Positions 19,886 through 29,856 of a DNA stretch of 64,000 nucleotides are shown here, piece after piece. The DNA is from Nitzschia sp. DOCU1. Taxonomy: Eukaryota > Bacillariophyta > Bacillariophyceae > Bacillariales > Bacillariaceae. The notes under the pieces were generated by a model that saw only the letters and a list, made by a program, of their open reading frames with translations, searched no databases and had not been told where the DNA came from. The position numbers and the translations under genes are program-made. Location: NCBI GenBank assembly GCA_951394045.1, contig OX595999.1, positions 1,054,001 through 1,118,000 of the forward strand, in the 5' to 3' direction. Position 1 is the stretch's first letter. Each line of letters opens with the position of its first letter.

Positions 19886-21379
19886 TCAATCCTGATGACA
19901 AGTAGTGTCACTTAGTGGGACTTCGGGAACAACTCGTGAAACATCTATTTTGGTCCGTTTCCTTCCACTCCTCCTGACCTGGCCATCCAAGACAGTCCTG
20001 CTGGTGCCATCTGGGATTTCGACTCTAGTGGGGACTGGCGAGTTTCCAGTCGAGTCGGCCTCAACTTTGACCTCTGATGGGGCCTCAACGGGCCAACAAC
20101 GCCAGTTGGCGAATGGGCGACGAAGAGAGGGTGGCATGTCCAACGTAGCCTCCGTAGGCTTTTGGTGGCCAGTCCAAGACTCTGGAGCATTTTGACGGAC
20201 AGCGGCGGGCAACATCCAGGGTACAAGTCCTAGCCGGATCACTGATGCATCGTCTGGTTGAATGGCCCAATCGACGGGAGAATTTTCGGCTGTCAAAGAG
20301 GCCTTTCCATTCCAACCAAGATACTTGTTGGATCTTGCTTGCTTGATTCTGACTCCTGATCTACTGTATTCCAGAATGCTCGCATCGAACCCGGGGGGCA
20401 AACGTTTGGAGTTGTGTGTGACCACGGCTGTTCCGTTGGAGCCCACGTTGATGCTCAGTGGTGTCTTGTATCGCCTAGTCATTTGCTCTGTACTGACGTA
20501 GAATTGACATTCGTGCACTGGATCAAGAGACCAGAGAAAGGCGTCTCCTATGGCGTTGTCTTGGTCCCGCAGGACCAGTTTGCCTTCCACCTTGCCAAGG
20601 TAAAGGCCTCGCGCACTGGACTTGATTTGGACACCACGAATGGCACTGCGAATGATAGACCATCTTCGGTGTGAATGGCTTTCTGCAGAGTCTGTCAAAA
20701 TGGCATGATCATCAACAACGGCCAGGTATTTGTTGTAGTTGTAGTAGGGACAAATTTCCACTGAACCGTCGCCGCACTCGACAAGGCACCAACTTGTAGC
20801 CTTAGACAAACAGCTTTGGCGATAGTAAGTTGGAGCGGCTGGGCGAGTAAATGGAGTGGCTGAGTTGAAGCTAAGCTGATTCGTTTCCTTGCCTGCCCAA
20901 GTGAGACGATTGTGGTCAAGCCGGCAGCTGATGACGCACAATTCACCTCCGCCGTTGACCAACATTTCCCACTGGCATTCTTCTGGGACACCTTTACTAG
21001 TATTGTCAACAGGCACGACATTAACATCTCCTTGGGATGAGCATGCAAGACGGACGTTGAGGGCTCGGCACTGCAGCTCAACGATGCCTGGGGCGTCTGG
21101 ATTGGGGGGAATCAGGTTCATCAACAAGCAATCTTTAGGAATCTCACCCGAAAGTGCCACATCCTGCCATTCGGGTTCGTACACCAAACCCCGGCTATCT
21201 TTATACCAGATGATAGTATAATTTTTCAACCTCCACAAGGCATCACTAGTACAAGTTGAACTTGTCAAAATAGTTCCATCACCACGACCCACGAGATACA
21301 TCCCAGTCGAAATCGACCTCAGATGGCACCTTGGCTTTGCGTCATAGGTGGGGATACAAGTAACCACCGGTTGGGACAT
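19886..21379 (-). CDS. fascin-like beta-trefoil repeat protein
   Basis: 497 residues in one exon from ATG 21379. Several units resemble fascin-type beta-trefoil repeats: MYLVGRGDGTILT, KYLAVVDDHAILTD, LYLGKVEGKLVLRD and KYLGWNGKASLTAEN, each followed about 10-20 residues later by W-S/A-I. No signal peptide is seen. The C-terminal 80 residues are basic and low complexity (RRSGRKRTKIDVSR). Actin bundling is known for true fascins, but related folds also bind carbohydrate, so the function is open. Fragments of a paralogue occur at 1-256 and 1200-1390. Confidence 0.65.
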   Translation of the reverse strand: MSQPVVTCIPTYDAKPRCHLRSISTGMYLVGRGDGTILTSSTCTSDALWRLKNYTIIWYKDSRGLVYEPEWQDVALSGEIPKDCLLMNLIPPNPDAPGIVELQCRALNVRLACSSQGDVNVVPVDNTSKGVPEECQWEMLVNGGGELCVISCRLDHNRLTWAGKETNQLSFNSATPFTRPAAPTYYRQSCLSKATSWCLVECGDGSVEICPYYNYNKYLAVVDDHAILTDSAESHSHRRWSIIRSAIRGVQIKSSARGLYLGKVEGKLVLRDQDNAIGDAFLWSLDPVHECQFYVSTEQMTRRYKTPLSINVGSNGTAVVTHNSKRLPPGFDASILEYSRSGVRIKQARSNKYLGWNGKASLTAENSPVDWAIQPDDASVIRLGLVPWMLPAAVRQNAPESWTGHQKPTEATLDMPPSLRRPFANWRCWPVEAPSEVKVEADSTGNSPVPTRVEIPDGTSRTVLDGQVRRSGRKRTKIDVSRVVPEVPLSDTTCHQD

Positions 21380-22749
21380 TGTTGTCTTGGCTCAAACGTT
21401 CGGATGGTCCAAATTGTGTGCAAAGTAAGTGATGGCTTTCCAGCGTGTGCAAACCTGGCTACGGTACGAGACAAAATCTCAATTGTCAAATTGGAGTTTT
21501 CAGGACCCACAACAATACAATCAACAAGAGCTGGGCCAGTGGTTTGAATTTGCATATTGGTGAATAGCCGTATGTTCAAATATTCTTTGATGGAAATGTT
21601 TTCTGACAAAAAACGGACTCAATGGCACTTTTCCACGATCGATCCGTTGCGAGAATTTTCATCCATTCGAGTACCTCTTTGGCTCTGGGTTGACCAAAAT
21701 CTTTCCATTGGATGCAACTACCGAGTACCTTGAGTAGTAGCCGGCCGTCTTCGAAATGAATGAATTGTCCACGCAGCTGACAGTTTGTCAAACATATATT
21801 AAATCTGCGAAGATACCACCATGGAACGAACAAATACCGGCCGAACGCATGAGTTCAGTACATAGCCGCGTTGCTTGGATGCCACGTCGTCCCTTCATTT
21901 CGACTCAACGAAAACATGCTGCCAATGCCACGCACAAAAGGTACAAAGAATGATGGAACCGGTTTCTTTCTCAAGTATCCGAGGCTCTCCCTTGTGTCGA
22001 TTAGGAAGAGGTAGAAACAGTCGATTGGAACAGAGGATGAATGTCAACAAGGAAAAGACCCAGCTCAACAAACTGCGTTGATGATGAGAGGCCAAGCGGC
22101 AAAAAGAAGGAAACCACGGCTCGTGACTGGATGTGCGGCCTTTTTGGCGGCGGGATCGGTGTACTAGCTTAGTCCTTGGGCGTCGGCTGCAGTTCGAAAG
22201 ATCGCGGATCCTCGCGTCCGCCCCATTTTGTTCCCGACCGAATGTGTGGTGTCGAAGCCGGCAATGGTCCTCTTCGCCTGTGACCACCACTCGACAGAGC
22301 TGCGACCACTCTATCTGCGTCTTGCTGGGACCCTCTACTCCACTTCGAGCACCCGGTATCGATGCGACAATTTCATGGTCACCGGCGGTCTACCGAAATT
22401 TCTGCGATTACTCCTCCCACGATTCATTTATCCGGAAGTATTCTACCACGCTTCGTTGGCGATGCAGCTGTTTGTTGATCAGAAGAGATGGTGGGCTCCG
22501 ACGAAGATCATTTTCATTTTGGCTGGGGGGCTTTTTTGCGCAAGACTCCGCGATTCCGCGCTGATGCTGTAGTCTTGTTGCGACTACTCTAACTCTTTCT
22601 GCGATCACTCTATCGACGATGAACCACGCGCAACAGTGACGGGTCTGCTCAAGCTTTGCCATTTTTGACTTTGGCACTTCGTCTTTCTCTTCATAATTTC
22701 GGATTCACAACTCTTGAAATTAACAACCCTTACTACGACAACAAACACA
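21380..22749. other. 1.4-kb intergenic region, no clear gene
   Basis: Short open frames on both strands have no ATG in a good context and no family features. The stretch near 22300-22620 repeats variants of tgcgaccactc, a sequence also present in tandem upstream of the related protease gene at 49045. The gactttggcactt block at about 22668-22680 recurs at about 48961-48973. It therefore probably contains the shared-type promoter of the protease at 22750. Confidence 0.45.
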
Positions 22750-24063
22750 ATGAAAATCCCCCAAGCTGCTCTCGTTTTCCTTGCCTCCTCTGGGGCTTGT
22801 GCTCGTGCCCATGAGCAATATCTCCGTGGGCTGCAGCAGAAACTGGGCGACTGGGAGTTTTGTGCATTGAGCAGTGAGTGCAACAATGGATGCTGCAGTT
22901 CCACCTACTCGGATGACGGTAGATTGAAGTGTACCCCGTTGAATGGGGGGTTCGATCCTACCATTTGCACTACAGGATCTGCCCCTGCTCCTGCCCCCAC
23001 TGGTAGTGGTTTGTTGGGTGATTGGGAAGTTTGTGCTTCGAATTCTGCGTGCAGCAATGGATGCTGCAGCTCCATGTACTCTCACGACGGTCAGTTGAAG
23101 TGTACCCCGTTGGATGGTGGTTTCAATCCGAACGTTTGCATGAGTGGATCTGCTCCTACCCCTGCTCCCGCCCCCACTAGTGGTGGTGGCCTGTTGGGTG
23201 ATTGGGAGATTTGTACCTCGAACGCTGCGTGCAGCAATGGATGCTGCAGTGCCATGTACTCTAACGATGGTCAGTTGAAGTGTACCCCTTTGGATGGGGG
23301 GTTCAATCCTGCCATTTGCCTGGCCTCTGGTGGCCCGGGACTTTTGGGCGAGGGGGAATTTTGTGGGTACAACGAAGAGTGTAGCGATGGATGTTGCAGC
23401 ACCAATTCTGATGACACTCGGTTGAGGTGTACCGCGGTGGGTGGCGAACTTTCTAGCTCTGACATGTGCGTAGCCGGCTCGCCCTACAAGTCTTTGGACA
23501 TTACGTCGGAGGTGGACATTGAGTCTTCTCTTCTTGAGACGATCCAGGATACATTTGACCGCTACTATATGTTTATGCAGAGTGTCTATAATCCTCGCGC
23601 AACCACTGCTGTGAAGATGATTATCCAGGAGGAATGGGATGGAACCCCGGGCTCTGCATCTGGTGACACCGTTACTCTACGAGCCTTTTGGCTCGAGCAA
23701 AACCCAAGCGACGTTGCTGGTGTGACTATTCATGAACTTGCTCACATCGTGCAGTCCTCCTGGCAGAACGTTCCTGGTTATTTCATTGAAGGTTTCGCTG
23801 ATTTCATTCGCGACGCCACGGGGGTTGACATTGCAATGGGGAATGCATGGTCTCTTCCCGATGGCTACAAGGAGGGCCAAACCTACACGGATGGGTATGG
23901 CACCACCGCAGCATTTATCAAGTGGATGCTGGATAATGGCATTTTTGCTTTGGAGGATCTGCTTGGGGCGTTTCAGAACGGCAGCTATTCCGATGACGTG
24001 ACCTGGCCCGCTCTTACAGGCAACAATTTGGACGATCTTTGGGAGTTGTATTCGACTGCGTAA
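22750..24063 (+). CDS. secreted Cys-rich-module / basic secretory protein (BSP) zinc peptidase
   Basis: 437 residues in one exon. ATG 22750 is the first ATG in frame. Residues 1-20 form a signal peptide (MKIPQAALVFLASSGACARA). Four Cys-rich modules follow at about 32-73, 90-131, 150-191 and 199-241 (LGDWEFC...CNNGCC...KCTPLxGGF...C), separated by Pro/Ala linkers; the fourth is divergent. Residues about 251-437 match the plant/bacterial BSP peptidase family: the zinc site HELAHIVQ begins at His328, then PGYFIEGFADFIRDATG and a C-terminal GNNLDDLWELY. It likely acts outside the cell as a metallopeptidase, with the modules as binding or anchoring parts (inference). A metzincin-like protease with related leader and linker follows 726 bp downstream. 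Confidence 0.88.
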   Translation: MKIPQAALVFLASSGACARAHEQYLRGLQQKLGDWEFCALSSECNNGCCSSTYSDDGRLKCTPLNGGFDPTICTTGSAPAPAPTGSGLLGDWEVCASNSACSNGCCSSMYSHDGQLKCTPLDGGFNPNVCMSGSAPTPAPAPTSGGGLLGDWEICTSNAACSNGCCSAMYSNDGQLKCTPLDGGFNPAICLASGGPGLLGEGEFCGYNEECSDGCCSTNSDDTRLRCTAVGGELSSSDMCVAGSPYKSLDITSEVDIESSLLETIQDTFDRYYMFMQSVYNPRATTAVKMIIQEEWDGTPGSASGDTVTLRAFWLEQNPSDVAGVTIHELAHIVQSSWQNVPGYFIEGFADFIRDATGVDIAMGNAWSLPDGYKEGQTYTDGYGTTAAFIKWMLDNGIFALEDLLGAFQNGSYSDDVTWPALTGNNLDDLWELYSTA

Positions 24064-24789
24064 CTTTGCCCGCGTCGATCATCCGGAGCACAACCGGGTG
24101 AAAACCACAACTACCAATGCAAATCACAACCTATCAATAGTCTCGTCACAATCCTAGTAGCATTTGTTGTGTTTCGATACTTTAGCAGGTCGTGCTGTTC
24201 CAACTTCTACTAGGCACTCGAAGTCCTTCAGTGTCTTGCCGCACTGTCACACTTAGAAATTTCTCCCACGAAAGATTGCGACACGACGCGCCAGGCTACC
24301 CATTATTTTCGCAGCTGAAGGGGATGGTACCAGGTATGCGACCGACGATGTTGCTTTGACGACGCAACTCTTCATCTCATGTCGTAGAGAGTCGTTCGAA
24401 GTTGAGTCTGCACTCTTTCTCACTAATACACCATCCTGTCGAAACGTCGAAGATTTTTTCACAAACTCCAGGGTTGAGGCACTGATAAGATCATGACAAT
24501 TTTTACACGATCACACCCACGATCCCCGTCGAGTGGTCGGACTCTTGAAATATTCTGTCAATCCAGCCGAAGTCTGACGCGTTCCGAGTTGATCTTTAAT
24601 CTGGGATCACATGGATGTCACCGATAGTACTTCCCTGCTACTCCTGGGTAGCTACTTGTTTGGCTACAAGACCGGGGAAAAGTTTTTGGAATTAACGTAC
24701 ATTTCAAGTCGAATGTACGATTCCTTTTGGCATAATTCAGAATCACAACATCTGGAAAGCAATCTTTTTACCACTAACACAACAACATT
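24064..24789. promoter_or_regulatory. intergenic/promoter region of the metzincin gene
   Basis: Apart from the BSP gene 3' flank it consists mostly of the duplicated upstream block (24346-24680) and a proximal segment at 24735-24789 (ggaaagcaatctttttacca) that is also identical next to the gene at 49045. Conservation of non-coding sequence next to both start codons points to shared regulation or a recent duplication. Confidence 0.55.
24346..24680. repeat. segmental duplication, upstream block copy A
   Basis: Nearly identical to 48160-48500 over roughly 270 bases (starting gacgacgcaactcttcatct, including cactgataagatcatgacaa), then more diverged. Differences are scattered single bases. Boundaries are read by eye. 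Confidence 0.8.
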
Positions 24790-25884
24790 ATGAACCTTCG
24801 GTTGGCTGCTCTCGTCCTGGCCTACTCTGGTGGGGCTTGTGTCCATGCCTACCGGCAACGCTTACAAGACGATCATCGTGCCAACAACAGTCGCCCTGCC
24901 CCTGCCCCCACTGGTGGTGGTAGCGGTTGCATTGAGGGTGGAGGATCAGAGAGCTCCATCTGGCCAAACCATGGCAAAGGCTTGGAGCTTGAAATATTGA
25001 ACGCCTTGGACGATACTTGGCAGGAAGCTTTCGCCGCAGCAATTGGTGACTGGGAAAATGGAGACCCCGATGCCCTTACTTTGACGGTTACTAGAGGACA
25101 AGTTGACAGTGTTTGCGAGCAACAAATAATTGGTCTCATGAAAGTATGCAATGGCAACTATGGGGAGACGGGGTGGACTGGGCTCAACACCAAGCTTGTA
25201 GGCGGCCAAATTGTATCCTCTGTGGCGCAACTGAACGATTTCTATGCTCGGGAAGACGTGCAGCGACAAAATGTAGTGTGCCACGAGGTGAGATACGATG
25301 GGTAGATTTGCCTTTGAAGACTTTCTGGCGACAATTTCTCAACATCAAGCCTCTTGCGCTGACGCTCTACTTTCATCCAGGTTGGACACGGCTTTGGGTT
25401 GCCCCATACGTAAGTACCACCTTCTTGGCATTTGTTGATGATGGTCTCGGTGTGGAGGACATCCGTGGCTCATTGCTTTTCTTTGGTTGTACTCCACAGC
25501 GATGAGTCATTGACCAATCCAAGCTTAGGAGAGTGCATGGACTATGGGAACGCAGAGGAAAATTTGCACCCCGGTGTTTTTAATTATCAGCGCCTTGCCA
25601 GCTGGTATGGAACAGTGGGCTGTCGTCGTCGAGGACTAGACCAGCGCAGTTCGTCCGTGAAGCATGGTGGCCAGAGAACTCTATCGGAAAGTCTGCAGCT
25701 AGAATACGAAGAGGCAATGGCCGAGATTGAGCAGCTTGTGACCCGCCGGGCCCTTCGAGAAGGAACTCTCGACTCGCTTTGGGAGCTGGTTGACGATCAT
25801 CCAATGGGATCGAGCTACGTCCGTACACTTGGCGAAGACTATCAGATTGAAGTACACTTGCTTCATGCATTTCCACAGGACTAG
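24790..25884 (+). CDS. secreted metzincin-like zinc metalloprotease, 3 exons with 29-nt micro-exon
   Basis: Exons are 24790-25287, 25381-25409 (29 nt) and 25500-25884, giving 303 residues. Introns are 93 and 90 bp with GT-AG ends. Splicing creates HEVGHGFGLPHTDE: His165, Glu166, His169, Gly172, His175 and Asp177 fit the metzincin pattern HExxHxxGxxH/D. CMDYGN in exon 3 provides the Met-turn. Residues 1-20 are a signal peptide. A short Pro/Ala linker (RPAPAPTGGGSGC) remains where the paralogue at 49045 has three Cys-rich modules, so this copy appears to have lost or never gained them. It likely works outside the cell; the substrate is unknown. The first intron falls just after the catalytic Glu. 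Confidence 0.85.
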
Positions 25885-26442
25885 AGAGGTGGATGCATAG
25901 ATATACATGTTAATGAAATCATTCATATACTCCTCTTCTTTGAAAGTAGCTATTTTTAAAGGCCTGTTTAGCAGTGTTGCCACAGACGCACGATCGGGCG
26001 TCATGCAATTCTAGATAGTTGCCTCCGATACCTCCCCTTCTAGCTACCATTGGTCGGGGGGCGATTTATGTATCAAATTTTCTCCAAGGACCAAGGCAAT
26101 GCCATGATGGCACACCAGGGTCTGGGAGAGTCGTGCTTGCTGGCGGGCTGGCCTGGCATGCCTCGCCTGGAGCTGTCGGGCTCGCTTCCGGAACCTGAAA
26201 TTGCAGCCGAAGCGCGCTGGCCAGCCAAAGGCGCGCCTTTTTCGAGCGAGCCGACAAGGCAACCGGGACACGAGTTACCAAGCTTCCGAATGCAGGATTG
26301 TCCACACAAAGGCAATCCAAGCTCCATGAGATCGTGGTGGAGGCTCCATTTTCTTTGAACTTCCCCACCTTCGCTGACCAGCGAAGTTTCGCGGTCCTTT
26401 GTGTTGCTGACTTCGTTTCTCGGAACGGCCGCCACCACGACC
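25885..26442. other. intergenic, no gene seen
   Basis: The first 100 bases (gatgcatagatatacatg and following) are shared with the 3' flank of the protease at 50685. The remainder shows no coding features. Confidence 0.4.
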
Positions 26443-27048
26443 ATGGCGTATCGTCGCCACTCCGAGTGCACGTTTTCCATCTTTTGTTGGAACATTACAG
26501 TATTTCTCCGCAATCGCAATAACAACAACGACAGCATGATCATGACCACTGCTTCCTCTTCCCGAACTTCGAATAGTTCGGACGATGAGGCGCAAGAGAT
26601 TCGACAGCGCGCCTATGATTTACTCAATCGTATGGGTGGGCCAGAACCAGAAGTTGACGACGAGAAGGATTGGCCGCAAAGCCCGGCGCACAGCCGACAA
26701 TCCGTTCCGTTCTCTTCCTATCAACAACAAACAGCGGGAGAAGCCTCTCGTGCCAGGAGCAGCTTCTCGTTGCCACCGTCAACTCCCAGAAGCTCTGCCT
26801 CCTCTTCGTTCACTGAGCTTTTTGTGCACTGTGTGTCAGATGCCTGTAAAACAGCATCCTCGGAAATTATAAAAACGGGGTACGACAGCTTAAAGTCGGT
26901 AATCATTCCAGAGGCCGAGGATCGATTCTTTGCGGCTCGAAGCAAGAAAACGTATGCACCCGTTTCCGGAACCTATCAGACGGTTGACATTCCACAAGGG
27001 TACCGCGGCAGATATACTGACAATCCCATGGACGGAGGGAATAAATGA
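26443..27048 (+). CDS. hypothetical Ser-rich protein
   Basis: 201 residues from ATG 26443 (context cgaccATGGCG). ATGs at 26536 and 26542 are alternatives and would remove an N-terminal segment with little family character. The middle is Ser/Pro-rich and probably disordered. Ordered parts are around EAQEIRQRAYDLLNRMGG and a C-terminal block with CVSDACKTASSEIIKTGY, then PVSGTYQTVDIPQGYRGRYTD. No family recognised and no membrane segment seen. Confidence 0.5.
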   Translation: MAYRRHSECTFSIFCWNITVFLRNRNNNNDSMIMTTASSSRTSNSSDDEAQEIRQRAYDLLNRMGGPEPEVDDEKDWPQSPAHSRQSVPFSSYQQQTAGEASRARSSFSLPPSTPRSSASSSFTELFVHCVSDACKTASSEIIKTGYDSLKSVIIPEAEDRFFAARSKKTYAPVSGTYQTVDIPQGYRGRYTDNPMDGGNK

Positions 27049-28126
27049 CGATGAATTCGCAGTAAACTCGATGAGGTTATATTGGAGGTATTTCCAATGA
27101 TAAGCTTTGTCGGCCCCATCCATAGGAGTGAACGGTCGTTGACTGGAAGCCACTGCGTCAAGGAACGAGTGACCGCATTTGCGGCTCCACTGGCGATGGA
27201 TTTCTACCAAAAGCAGTTGTGGTGGGCTACACTTTGGCTTGGGAAGTAGGTACACCCCCAACCTTGTCGTTGGTACCAAAGCCAATTATCGCTACCACGA
27301 AAAAGGCAGGTGGAGCATCAATTTGATTACCAATAGACAATGGAAGGTATTGAGCTCAAATATTCCTTGGAGATTCGTCAGATGGACATCGACTGCGAGG
27401 AAAGATGCCAATAATAGTAGACCCCCCGTTATTGCTAGCAAGCGTGTGGAGATAGCATTCGAGTAGAGTGGCGTAGGCCCTTTGAGAGTTGGGTTGTTTG
27501 TCGGCTGGCGAATTGAAGGACCGCAAACATGCACAAAAACCCAGGGGTCTAGTAGTAGACGAACTCTTGCCCTCTAGTTGGCTAACATCAAGGGGTAGAA
27601 GTAGCCTTCTGGTAGTAAAAATGAATACCAGCATAATGGAAGCTCTGCAACTACTCAAGCTAAAGAGAGTACGTCGTCATATCCGCTCTTCTTTAGACTA
27701 CTATTTTCACTACCATAGCAGTCGTCCTAGTCATCGGCAAAAAGGTCAATTGAGTCAAACGTCGTGCGTTTTTTGCTTGCATCATGCGTTGAAAGTTCTT
27801 CAACGTTCTTTGACACCACAGACGTCATCAGGTGCCATACTTTGTTGCGTTGTAGAGGCTATTTACTTCGGTGTTGAGGGCACATTTGATTCCGAAATTC
27901 CGTACAGAATGGCCAGCGGCCGAAACATCAAGTCGATGACGGACATTCAAAGTGATGTCTGAACATAGGGAACGAACGAAAAGCATTCTTTCACTGCAGC
28001 AAAAGAAGTGCTTCAAACGAAAAGGTTGAATTTGATTATTTTAAACTCTACAAGAGCTGATGCTGAAGAGGCAGGAAGATGATGCTATAATAGAGATTGA
28101 GGTCGCCGACATTTTTCGGAAAGAAA
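27049..28126. other. 1.1-kb intergenic region, no clear gene
   Basis: A 114-codon open frame at about 27621-27962 (MNTSIMEALQLL...) lacks family features and I do not call it. Nothing else recognised. Confidence 0.4.
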
Positions 28127-29566
28127 ATGAGTCCCCATCTTCCCACTTCGACGCCATCACTACCTGAAGACATGCTGGAAAGTTCCTGGCTTCATTTCTT
28201 CGGTACTTTGCCCATTGAAGATATGGATACCCCGTCCAAAATCTTCTATTGGGAATTCTTCTCAGATCTTGCGTTGATTGTGGCTCCCTCTGCTATTGCG
28301 CCGCTTCTAGTTGAACCGCTGGGGTTTGCAGATTTTGCATTGATATATTTTTCGTTGGTCAATGGATGGCTCCTTTACGTTCACCATTTCAAGGGACGCT
28401 TTCAAGAACAATCTAGAGTGCACGCAGTTCTACAATGGATATTTATTGTTTCTCTCCTGGGGGGCGTCTACAACTGCTATTCTTTGTCCCGTCAGGCAGA
28501 CTGGTCAGAGATGGAGCTGACGATTATTTTTCAACGGCTATCAGTCTGCATGGGTTTCCTAAGACTGGCAGTGCTTATTATGTTTGTTCGAGTTGCCGTG
28601 CACGTGTGTCGAGCAGCATCATTCTGCATGCTGGTGACCTTCTTCTTGGCCAATTCCTTCATGTGTTTTATACTGGCTAGCATTTCCGACCGGAATTCGA
28701 TTGTCATCTTGTGGTCCATAGCCGCATTGATCGAAACTTTGATGGATTTTTTCGTTGCTCTCTGTCTAAGCCACCGTCTACATGTACCGGTGGCTATATC
28801 TTTGACAATGGATCGATTTTGGGCTGTAATTTTGGCGCCATTTGGCTCCATTTGCATGACCGCGTTTCTCTACAACTTGTCTGGGGACGAAGACGACGTT
28901 TCTGGACTTGTGTTTCGAGCATCGGCAGTCATACTTCTCGCCCTGTTTGGACTACTGTACTACAATTTGAAAGAAGCAGTATCCAGTCGCCTACGAAGAT
29001 GCCATCGAATTCTACAGACTTTGGGTCTGCTACACTTGAAGCTGCTAGGCTTGGCACTATGGACGGTTGGTGCCAACCTATGGGTTCTGATCCAACTGCT
29101 AGCAGCCCCAGATGTTCGGGTTAAAAACATTCGACACCATGCCGATTTGCTTGCTTTGAGTGTCATGTTTGCGCTTATTCTACTTTTTGCTTGGAAATCG
29201 TGCAATGGGCGACCGTACGAGCTCGGTGAAATAATATGGATCTTCCTGATAAATGGATCCTTCGCCTTTGGTACCATGGTTCCGCTGCAGAATTCTCATT
29301 TGAAGCTCCTGACTTTGAATGTCATATTGGTGGCAGTTTTGAACTTGGTTGAGTACTGGAGTCAGTTTCATGATGCTGGGCAGTTTCTGAGTAATCGATT
29401 GTCCACCTCTATCATCGCCACTGTGTTGCCCACGGCGGTGGCAAATGGAAGCAGAAGCCCCCCTATCGACGGCTCAGAACGTCAAACGCTACTACCAACC
29501 CATGGTGATACCAGGGACGCGATTCCGAGCGAGTACTCGTCGCTATCTAGCACAATTGACCCGTGA
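28127..29566 (+). CDS. multi-pass membrane protein, possibly LtrA-like
   Basis: 479 residues from ATG 28127; the frame upstream has no ATG. About ten to twelve hydrophobic segments span residues 50-430. The first, YWEFFSDLALIVAPSAIAPLL, resembles the start of low-temperature-requirement A proteins (consensus W-x-E-L-F-F-D-L). The spacing of later segments and conserved Arg/His residues in short loops is also similar. The C-terminal 60 residues are polar. The family assignment is tentative and the transported substrate, if any, is unknown. Confidence 0.6.
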   Translation: MSPHLPTSTPSLPEDMLESSWLHFFGTLPIEDMDTPSKIFYWEFFSDLALIVAPSAIAPLLVEPLGFADFALIYFSLVNGWLLYVHHFKGRFQEQSRVHAVLQWIFIVSLLGGVYNCYSLSRQADWSEMELTIIFQRLSVCMGFLRLAVLIMFVRVAVHVCRAASFCMLVTFFLANSFMCFILASISDRNSIVILWSIAALIETLMDFFVALCLSHRLHVPVAISLTMDRFWAVILAPFGSICMTAFLYNLSGDEDDVSGLVFRASAVILLALFGLLYYNLKEAVSSRLRRCHRILQTLGLLHLKLLGLALWTVGANLWVLIQLLAAPDVRVKNIRHHADLLALSVMFALILLFAWKSCNGRPYELGEIIWIFLINGSFAFGTMVPLQNSHLKLLTLNVILVAVLNLVEYWSQFHDAGQFLSNRLSTSIIATVLPTAVANGSRSPPIDGSERQTLLPTHGDTRDAIPSEYSSLSSTIDP

Positions 29567-29856
29567 AGAGAAAAGTGTCGGTCCAACCCGCTCCAGATCG
29601 CATATTCGGATCTGCCTGTCATTGAGATTGCACAAAATGTGTCGATTATATCTCACAAGACAAAGTCGTTTTCTGTGTAAGGAAACATGGAAATCGAATC
29701 TGACCGGTCGCAGATCCGTTCCTCCTTAAAAAAAGACGTCGAACACGAAATGACTCGCAATCATCAGAGAAAATCAACAGCAAACGTTGATATTTCCAAA
29801 CCAAGGTGGATTTTCAAGGTGTTCCGTTGCCTAGTCAATTGTGTGAAATCGTTGCA

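Noticed and set aside
22133..22572. Overlapping open frames upstream of the BSP protease
   Set aside because: They lack convincing starts and overlap sequence shared with other promoters of the family.
27621..27962. 114-codon open frame with ATG
   Set aside because: No family features, no homologous copy in the window, and composition not clearly protein-like. Long chance frames are common here.
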